10,578 nt of DNA, taken from the NCBI GenBank assembly GCA_946479125.1, contig CAMLET010000066.1:1-10578 (forward strand). Reading direction: 5' to 3'. Source of the DNA: an uncultured Flavobacteriales bacterium. Lineage in GTDB: Bacteria; Bacteroidota; Bacteroidia; Flavobacteriales; Crocinitomicaceae. A program made the translations under genes and the position numbers. Of this stretch, positions 5,297 through 10,578 are shown one piece after another. A model generated the notes under the pieces. The model ran no database searches. It worked only from the letters and a program-made list of their open reading frames with translations, and was not told the origin of the DNA. Within the stretch, counting starts at the first letter, position 1; each line of letters starts with the position of its first letter.

Positions 5297-7030
5297 TTAA
5301 TCGAAGTAAGAAGTGAGCGTCATTCTTTTTACCGTTAATTTCTTTTCTAAATTATAGAAATTAAGCATGATGTATTTGACGTCTTTCCCTACCTCTGCTG
5401 GTAGATTAAATCTGCAATTGATTTGATCGCCATATTGATTGAGGAACAAACCGTTGTACGATGTAAATAGGGCGTGTTTGTTAGAATCAAGAAGATTGAT
5501 CTCAAATTGTTCCAGGTTTGGCGTTTCTTTCAGTTGAAAGTTCAATTCAACAATTTTGGTCAAGCTGTCAATAGATTGCAGTTTTGTAATTGGCGGCATA
5601 AATGTATTTCCCTTATTTGGAATGATTTCTAAGACGTCGTAAAGAACTACCTTAGTTTGCTTTCTGCCAACAGGAAGTTGTTTTCGCCAATAATACCAGG
5701 AGTATTTTTCATCTGTATTAAGGAATGATTCCCAGTACACTTCTTTCGTCATCTCATCCCAAAGTATAATTGCCTTTATGTATTGAAATATTTGTATCTG
5801 AGTAATAAGAATTAGTGCTGGTGAAAGAAGCAACAATATGATCTTTCCAATACGATTTTTGTCTCTTAGTATAGGAACAACAACTAAAATGAGCACTGCA
5901 TAGAAGTCTATCATTGGTCGCTGTCCATAACTTGCGCAATACCACCAGGCATACCACGACGATAGAATGTAAACCAAAACAGTAAAACCGAGAAGAAGAG
6001 CTATTGTGTGATGTTTTTGTTTGCGGGTAATGCCGTAAATAATTCCTAGTAGGAAGAATAAAAACCATATGGGCGACCAAAGAAAAAACCCTTTTCTATA
6101 ACTGAATAAGAAGTCTATGAAATGCGGTTCTGAAAAATTAAAGGTTTCATTTCCATAACTGTAATAAAGGAATGTTCCATATTGCAGATAGGAAAAATAA
6201 AGTTGAATTGATATGACACCAACAAATAACGTGATACCAAGAAGGAGAGGTTTAAAGTGTGTGGTGAACATACCCTTTATTTTTTGAAGATAAATTTCAA
6301 ACGAATCCGCTAACAATGGAGTAAAGAATAGCACCACTCCATTGACAGGTCGGGTGATAAGGATCAAACCAAGTACAATCAACGTGAAGACAAGGTGTTT
6401 TGGGTTGTTTTCCTGAAAGTATTTTCGTACGAGGAAAGCGAAACAAGCAATCAGCGCAAACGAATATATGTGACTGAAAGCAGATTCATAAAGGGTGTAG
6501 TTCAGTATAGGTGTGGCAAATATCAAGGTGAGTTGAACAAAAAGAATCCACCATGGATTGATCTCATAGGTTTCTAAAAGCCTTCGAATAAAATAGATCC
6601 CAATAAATAAATAGAAAATTGCTGCGAACCATATTCCCCTTTGATAAGTGCTGCTAAATCCATCAGCCACTGTAGTTGATGGATTGGATAATGCAACGGA
6701 ATGCGCAATGAAAAAGAACGGTGATTGTAGCAGTGCCGTTCCAACATAGTATTTATTTAGTCGTTTTTTACTTCCGGGAACTTGATAGAAGGTTTTGTAT
6801 TGTTCAAAATCGTACAATTCGGTTTTGAGCGTGTCTATATAACCAAAGTGGATGTCGTGATAAATAAAAACGGCAGGAAGATATTCGTAATAACCCCTGC
6901 CATCAGCAGCGATTACAACTTCATCTTTCTCAATTTTTTTCCTGTAAAGCAGGTTGTTGAAAATGACAAATAAAAAAAGTAAAAGTGCTAGTTCCCTAAA
7001 TATGCGGAGGCGCTTTTGTTTAAAATTCAT
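5297..7030 (-). CDS. GT-C-like polytopic membrane protein, putative glycosyltransferase
   Basis: This 577-residue inner-membrane protein has an N-terminal helix (about 13-30), a long first outer loop, then about nine further membrane segments to about residue 420, and a C-terminal soluble part (about 430-577) probably on the periplasmic side. The layout fits GT-C enzymes, which use lipid-phosphate sugars. The first loop carries the acidic motif DGRGYYEYLPA (43-53), placed like the GT-C catalytic Asp. Other conserved-looking motifs are YYVGTALLQSPFFFIAH, YESAFSHIYSFA (181-192), TRPVNG (226-231) and SSWYAWWYCASYGQRP (357-372), which I recall from Bacteroidota family-39-like membrane proteins. 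The ATG at 7030 lies 12 bases after the stop of the CoA-transferase subunit gene, so the two are probably cotranscribed. The GT2 gene follows. Enzyme activity is inferred, and the donor and acceptor are unknown. Confidence 0.75.
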   Translation of the reverse strand: MNFKQKRLRIFRELALLLFLFVIFNNLLYRKKIEKDEVVIAADGRGYYEYLPAVFIYHDIHFGYIDTLKTELYDFEQYKTFYQVPGSKKRLNKYYVGTALLQSPFFFIAHSVALSNPSTTVADGFSSTYQRGIWFAAIFYLFIGIYFIRRLLETYEINPWWILFVQLTLIFATPILNYTLYESAFSHIYSFALIACFAFLVRKYFQENNPKHLVFTLIVLGLILITRPVNGVVLFFTPLLADSFEIYLQKIKGMFTTHFKPLLLGITLFVGVISIQLYFSYLQYGTFLYYSYGNETFNFSEPHFIDFLFSYRKGFFLWSPIWFLFFLLGIIYGITRKQKHHTIALLLGFTVLVYILSSWYAWWYCASYGQRPMIDFYAVLILVVVPILRDKNRIGKIILLLLSPALILITQIQIFQYIKAIILWDEMTKEVYWESFLNTDEKYSWYYWRKQLPVGRKQTKVVLYDVLEIIPNKGNTFMPPITKLQSIDSLTKIVELNFQLKETPNLEQFEINLLDSNKHALFTSYNGLFLNQYGDQINCRFNLPAEVGKDVKYIMLNFYNLEKKLTVKRMTLTSYFD

Positions 7031-7042
7031 AGATTCAGATCA

Positions 7043-7699
7043 CTACAGCTTCATTTCAGGCACAAAATCAGGCACAACTAAATCGCCCTCTGTTAGTGAA
7101 ACAATTTCTTCAACGCTTACTCCTGGAGCACGTTCAATCAAATGAAATTTATTGTCCTTGATTTCAAGAACTGCCAAATCAGTAACCACTTTCTTCACAC
7201 AACCTACACCTGTTAGTGGAAGTGAACATTTTGTCAAGATCTTTGATTCACCGGCTTTATTGGCGTGCATCATTGCCACAATAATGTTTTCTGCAGATGC
7301 CACTAAATCCATTGCTCCACCCATTCCTTTCACCATTTTGCCCGGAATTTTCCAGTTGGCAATATCTCCATTTTGGGAAACTTCCATAGCACCAAGAACA
7401 GTCAATTGAACATGTTGTCCGCGAATCATGGCGAAAGATGTTGCAGAGTCAAAAATAGAAGCTCCTGGACGTAAAGTAACTGTTTGTTTACCAGCGTTGA
7501 TCAAGTCAGCATCTTCTTCTCCTTCAAAAGGAAATGGTCCCATTCCAAGAATTCCGTTTTCGGACTGAAATTCAACCTCAATACCTTCAGGAATGTAGTT
7601 GGCAACAAGTGTTGGAATGCCAATTCCAAGATTTACATACCATCCATCTTTTAACTCTTGAGCAATGCGTTTTGCGATTCCGGTTTTATCTAATGCCAT
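7043..7699 (-). CDS. scoB: 3-oxoacid CoA-transferase, beta subunit
   Basis: This 218-residue protein is the B (beta) subunit of a SCOT-type CoA-transferase, which moves CoA between succinyl-CoA and acetoacetate or a similar 3-oxoacid. The catalytic glutamate is in QSENGILGMG (Glu47). Other family landmarks are the N-terminal AKRIAQELKDGWYVNLGIGIPT, GGAMDLVASAENIIVAMMH, and the C-terminal ECxxPLTGxG-like segment, here KCSLPLTGVGCVKKVVTDLAV. Length and ends match a complete subunit; the start is ATG at 7699. A working enzyme needs the A (alpha) subunit, normally the adjacent gene, but none is in this window. Both flanking genes are polytopic membrane proteins: the one upstream ends 91 bases away, and the one downstream starts after 12 bases. 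A symbol of atoA would also be defensible; sequence alone does not fix the oxoacid. Confidence 0.93.
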   Translation of the reverse strand: MALDKTGIAKRIAQELKDGWYVNLGIGIPTLVANYIPEGIEVEFQSENGILGMGPFPFEGEEDADLINAGKQTVTLRPGASIFDSATSFAMIRGQHVQLTVLGAMEVSQNGDIANWKIPGKMVKGMGGAMDLVASAENIIVAMMHANKAGESKILTKCSLPLTGVGCVKKVVTDLAVLEIKDNKFHLIERAPGVSVEEIVSLTEGDLVVPDFVPEMKL

Positions 7700-7756
7700 T
7701 GTGTTTTATAATTGTGAAGTGATCTGCCGTGACTGATTTTACTTCATTGTTATTTG

Positions 7757-7771
7757 TTGACCAAATTAATG
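7757..7771 (-). promoter_or_regulatory. 15-base repeat, candidate promoter or operator of the CoA-transferase gene
   Basis: The minus strand reads CATTAATTTGGTCAA, identical to 9606-9620. It lies 57 bases upstream of the ATG at 7699. The core TTAATTTG is one base off the -7 consensus TAnnTTTG, so a promoter is possible, though no -33 element is clear. It also lies 19 bases past the stop of the upstream membrane-protein gene. Confidence 0.4.
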
Positions 7772-7790
7772 CTTTTTCCTGTATTTGTTT

Positions 7791-9554
7791 CTACGGTTTA
7801 ACAGCGTAGATCTTTATTCTAACGTTTCTCAATATAACGTTCTGAAAACCATTGTTGCGCATAGAAATAACCAGGGTTTCATCTGTTGGATTAATGACTA
7901 ATGGTTGATTCGGAACTCTGAATTTATACATAGCTTTTGACCCAAAATACCAATCAAAGCGCGTAGGTTGAAGGAAGCGTGCAACACTGTCTTTTTCGAA
8001 GATCTCGTGTGTAAGATTTAATCCCAAAAATGGTTTCTCCAACTTAACAGTTCCCTGAACATCAGTTTGAATCAAGGTAATGTTTTTATTCAGCTTCAAT
8101 TCGAAAAGCGGAATACACAGTTCTTTTGATGTAACTGAATGAATAATTGTGTCTTTAATGAGAATTCGTTTCGGCTCTTTAATTCGTTTAAACAAGGTGG
8201 TTACCGTGTATTTGTCTTTTAGAACCGGAATGTAATTTGGTGACGGGGCATTTCCCATCCATGAAAGATGATAGGTGCCAAGGGCTAGAGTGTCGCCAGA
8301 AAATTCTGTTAGAAGGTGCTGTTCCTTATCTTGTCTGGTACTGTACGCGTAAATGGCGTGCATCACGTAATCCGAAGAGAATTGTTCGCCATCCTTCACC
8401 GTATTTTTTATGGCCGAATAAAACTCGGGGTGAATGCGGTCTTCCGGTGAGAAAACGGATGTGTATAGATTCAATTTCCAGATGAAGGAAATGGGGAACC
8501 ATAACAGTGCGAGCAACAGCCAGCGAAGAATTTTGTTTTCACTAAGCGTTATACCAAGAACCAGAATAAACAAAGGAACTAAATACATTCCAACTCTATC
8601 CATCGGGTAATTGACATCCATGAAAAGCGCCATTACCACTGCGGCAATGATGGATCCACCAAAAACTACCGAAATCCAGGTTTTTTCGTTGAATAGAAAT
8701 TCCTTGAATTTTTGTCTTATCAAGCTAAAAAGAAGCAGAATAAGAACGAGAGCAAAAAGCGCAATGAAAATGTATTTCCAAATGATGTGTTCTGTGAAAA
8801 ACACGTTTTTGGCTAATGATTTTCCGGTAACCAACCACAAACCATCTTTGGATCCCCACCACAATGCACCCGCCTTTTTCAGTTTAGAGAGGTAAATGTA
8901 AACCGGAACAAGAAATACTAAAAATGCAAGAAACAGTGCAATGGTTTGCTTTGTTCCTGTGAATTTTTTTCTGTTCACTATCCATAGTAATATGGAATAA
9001 CTAAAGAGAATAAATACTGGAATTAGCAGCGATAAATTGGAGAAAAGGGTAAGAATAAGAAGCAGAATAAAGAGGGCTAATGTTTTCCAATTCCCTCGTT
9101 CTTTCCAATTTTGGAATACACAAAATGAGGTAAAGAAAAATGCTAAAGATGGACCATAACCCCTGCAAAATCCGAAATAATCAGTGAGCCATGGAATGGT
9201 GTTCATAGCAATGAAAACAATCCACGCGGTTTGTTTCTGAACGTTTCGCTGAATGAAATTTCGTGTTGCAAAAAAGTAAAGTGGAAAAGAGGCAATAGCT
9301 AAAATCCGGAAGCCAAAAAAATGATCGCCGAAAAGTTGATACATCCAGCGGGCAACAAACGTATTCAGGAAATGATTATTGGTATCCATTACCGCTGAAC
9401 CACCAATAATTTGTCCGGTTTCTATGTACCAGTAAAGTGTTCCAAGTTCATCCAAAATAGGTTGAACAAACCAGGCGCGCAGCACAATGTAACTGAACAG
9501 CAATAAAAAAAGTGGCCAGATGAACCACTTATTTTCTAATTTGAGAAAAGTCAT
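7791..9554 (-). CDS. GT-C-like polytopic membrane protein, tandem paralog 1
   Basis: This 587-residue inner-membrane protein has about eleven membrane segments within residues 11-358 and a soluble C-terminal domain of about 225 residues. The first outer loop carries DELGTLYWYIETG with Asp35-Glu36, followed by DTNNHFLNT (57-65), placed like the acidic catalytic loop of GT-C glycosyltransferases. DVNYPMDRVGMYLVPLF (313-329) and LLLALLWFPISFIWKLN (346-362) are nearly repeated in the next gene. The soluble part contains YHLSWM (428-433), RFDWYFG (532-538) and NPTDETL (555-561), also shared. The domain looks beta-rich and may bind a sugar or the acceptor. The protein is separate in sequence from the 5297-7030 product. 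The start is the ATG at 9554, two turns before the first helix. A glycosyltransferase role is inferred from topology and motifs. Confidence 0.72.
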   Translation of the reverse strand: MTFLKLENKWFIWPLFLLLFSYIVLRAWFVQPILDELGTLYWYIETGQIIGGSAVMDTNNHFLNTFVARWMYQLFGDHFFGFRILAIASFPLYFFATRNFIQRNVQKQTAWIVFIAMNTIPWLTDYFGFCRGYGPSLAFFFTSFCVFQNWKERGNWKTLALFILLLILTLFSNLSLLIPVFILFSYSILLWIVNRKKFTGTKQTIALFLAFLVFLVPVYIYLSKLKKAGALWWGSKDGLWLVTGKSLAKNVFFTEHIIWKYIFIALFALVLILLLFSLIRQKFKEFLFNEKTWISVVFGGSIIAAVVMALFMDVNYPMDRVGMYLVPLFILVLGITLSENKILRWLLLALLWFPISFIWKLNLYTSVFSPEDRIHPEFYSAIKNTVKDGEQFSSDYVMHAIYAYSTRQDKEQHLLTEFSGDTLALGTYHLSWMGNAPSPNYIPVLKDKYTVTTLFKRIKEPKRILIKDTIIHSVTSKELCIPLFELKLNKNITLIQTDVQGTVKLEKPFLGLNLTHEIFEKDSVARFLQPTRFDWYFGSKAMYKFRVPNQPLVINPTDETLVISMRNNGFQNVILRNVRIKIYAVKP

Positions 9555-9605
9555 TAGTTATTTGTTTTGAAATTCCTGTTCTATTCAAATCAAGTGCAGT
9601 TTTGT

Positions 9606-9620
9606 TTGACCAAATTAATG
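9606..9620 (-). promoter_or_regulatory. 15-base repeat, candidate promoter or operator of paralog 1
   Basis: This is the second exact copy of CATTAATTTGGTCAA, 51 bases upstream of the ATG at 9554, in the same orientation and at nearly the same distance as the copy at 7757-7771. It also falls 52 bases past the stop of paralog 2. The remaining part of this 118-base gap shows no gene. Confidence 0.4.
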
Positions 9621-9672
9621 TTTTTTGATTTTAAAGCGGTCTTTTGTAGTTCAATCTATAACGAGATGCTCA

Positions 9673-10578
9673 TTAGCGTGTCGTTCCAACTTCATATAAG
9701 CGAATACGTAAGTCGCTAATGGCAACTTTTCGCCTATCCGGATTGAAGAGAAAAACGATTAGCTCAGAATCTGTTGGATTCAAGGTCAATGGCGGTCCGG
9801 GATGATCAAATGAATACTTGGTTTGATGCCCGAAGTACCAGTCGAATCGGGATGAGTTGATTATTCTGTTTTCTCCTTTAACCTGCGAAGCGACATGAAA
9901 GAGATTAAATTCCAGCGAAGGCTTATCTATGACTACGTTCCCACTTGTCCAGGTTTTTATCAAACGAAGATTCGGGTGTTTTTTTAAATCGAGTTTAAGA
10001 AGGCTAACATACCTATCGTTTGATTGAGTGTTTTTAATCAATGTGTCGAGAATCAGATGACTTTCCGGTTTCTTGCTGATGCGTTTATAAAGTCTTGTTC
10101 CTGAAACCGGTTCACGGTAAATGCATTTGTAACCGGGCCAGTCCAAATCAAAAATCCAGGAAATATGATAGTCACCCCGCGTCAAACTATCTTCGGACAA
10201 TTCAGCTGCGATACGTCGTGTTTGTTTCGACCGCTCATGATAAGCGTACATCGGTGAGGTTGCATAATCTGCGGATACAATGTCCTGTGGTTTCAATTCC
10301 TGGTTCAGTTTCTCATAAAAAGAATTTTGAATTCTGTCGGCTGGTGCAAAAACGGACGTGTGAAGGTTCATTTTCCAAATAAAACTTACCGGAAACCATA
10401 GCAGGGCGATCAACAGCCATTTTATAACAGGAAATCTGGAAAAATGAAGGCCCAAAACAAGAAGAAACAACGGAACGAGGTACATTCCAGCACGATCTAA
10501 AGGGTAGTCTACATCCAAAAAACAAGCCATCACAATAGTTGTGATCAATGCCAGAAAGAACAAACCAGTTATCCAGAA
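9673..10578 (-). CDS. GT-C-like membrane protein, tandem paralog 2 (N-terminal part beyond window)
   Basis: The frame is open through the right edge, so this is the C-terminal 301 residues of a longer protein. By alignment with its neighbour about half of the protein, including the presumed catalytic first loop, lies outside. It has three membrane segments here, then a soluble domain of about 220 residues. Over the block starting DVDYPLDRAGMYLVPLF it matches paralog 1 at 43 of 62 positions by hand count. The soluble part shares YHISWI, RFDWYFG and NPTDSEL but is otherwise diverged. This fits an old tandem duplication with relaxed change in the soluble domain. A TTG at 10563 could start a shorter frame, but the homology running through it argues against that. 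The gap to paralog 1 is 118 bases, with a shared 15-base motif inside. Confidence 0.8.
   Translation of the reverse strand, partial: FWITGLFFLALITTIVMACFLDVDYPLDRAGMYLVPLFLLVLGLHFSRFPVIKWLLIALLWFPVSFIWKMNLHTSVFAPADRIQNSFYEKLNQELKPQDIVSADYATSPMYAYHERSKQTRRIAAELSEDSLTRGDYHISWIFDLDWPGYKCIYREPVSGTRLYKRISKKPESHLILDTLIKNTQSNDRYVSLLKLDLKKHPNLRLIKTWTSGNVVIDKPSLEFNLFHVASQVKGENRIINSSRFDWYFGHQTKYSFDHPGPPLTLNPTDSELIVFLFNPDRRKVAISDLRIRLYEVGTTR

Noticed and set aside
5754..6080. 108-codon alternate minus-strand frame inside the GT-C-like gene
   Set aside because: The main frame carries conserved membrane segments and the SSWYAWWY motif across this stretch, so the alternate is a shadow; there is no sign of a frameshift.
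8237..8895. + strand frames antisense to the paralog 1 gene
   Set aside because: They are basic, low-complexity shadows of a coding region whose frame is confirmed by its paralog.
10095..10525. Frames overlapping the partial paralog 2 gene on both strands
   Set aside because: Homology to paralog 1 supports only the main frame through this region.
1..10578. CRISPR array, tRNA or rRNA genes, phage genes or a transposase
   Set aside because: I saw no regularly spaced direct repeats, no tRNA-like cloverleaf with TTCGA arm in a gap, and no protein with integrase or transposase motifs.

Overview
This window looks like chromosome from a member of the Bacteroidota, most likely Flavobacteriales. The signs are AT-rich sequence, starts without Shine-Dalgarno sequences, several boxes close to the Bacteroidota -7 element TAnnTTTG, a secreted MORN/YwqK-type repeat protein, and large polytopic glycosyltransferase-like membrane proteins with C-terminal soluble domains. 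The order-level call is inference; no marker gene is present.

Layout. Bases 1-153 are intergenic and unusually rich in GC palindromes; they include a terminator-like hairpin for the first gene. On the minus strand follow a secreted MORN-repeat protein (154-1857) and a LysE-family exporter (1942-2670). A divergent + strand gene (2845-3204) encodes a 119-residue acidic protein of unknown function, with its own promoter and a strong terminator. A + strand acyltransferase-3 membrane enzyme (3389-4354) starts at GTG almost directly after a -7-like box. It converges on a minus-strand block across a 141-bp imperfect inverted repeat. Reading upstream, that block holds a GT2 polyprenyl-phosphate-sugar synthase-like enzyme (4485-5201), a 577-residue GT-C-like membrane protein (5297-7030), the beta subunit of a 3-oxoacid CoA-transferase (7043-7699), and two tandem paralogous GT-C-like membrane proteins (7791-9554, and 9673 running off the right edge).

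How the genes fit together. The right half is mostly glycoconjugate machinery. A cytoplasmic GT2 of the DPM1 type would make a lipid-linked sugar, and the GT-C-like proteins could use such donors on the periplasmic side. The acyltransferase could modify a surface glycan. This pathway is inferred from family membership; no substrate can be read from the sequence. The CoA-transferase subunit is metabolically out of place and has no alpha subunit in the window.

I saw no tRNA, rRNA, CRISPR array, transposase or phage gene. No intergenic gap exceeds 300 bases. I did not find a clear new defence or mobile system. The best leads are a 15-base exact repeat upstream of two genes, the tandem paralogs, the orphan CoA-transferase beta subunit, the small unknown gene, and the palindromic and inverted intergenic repeats.
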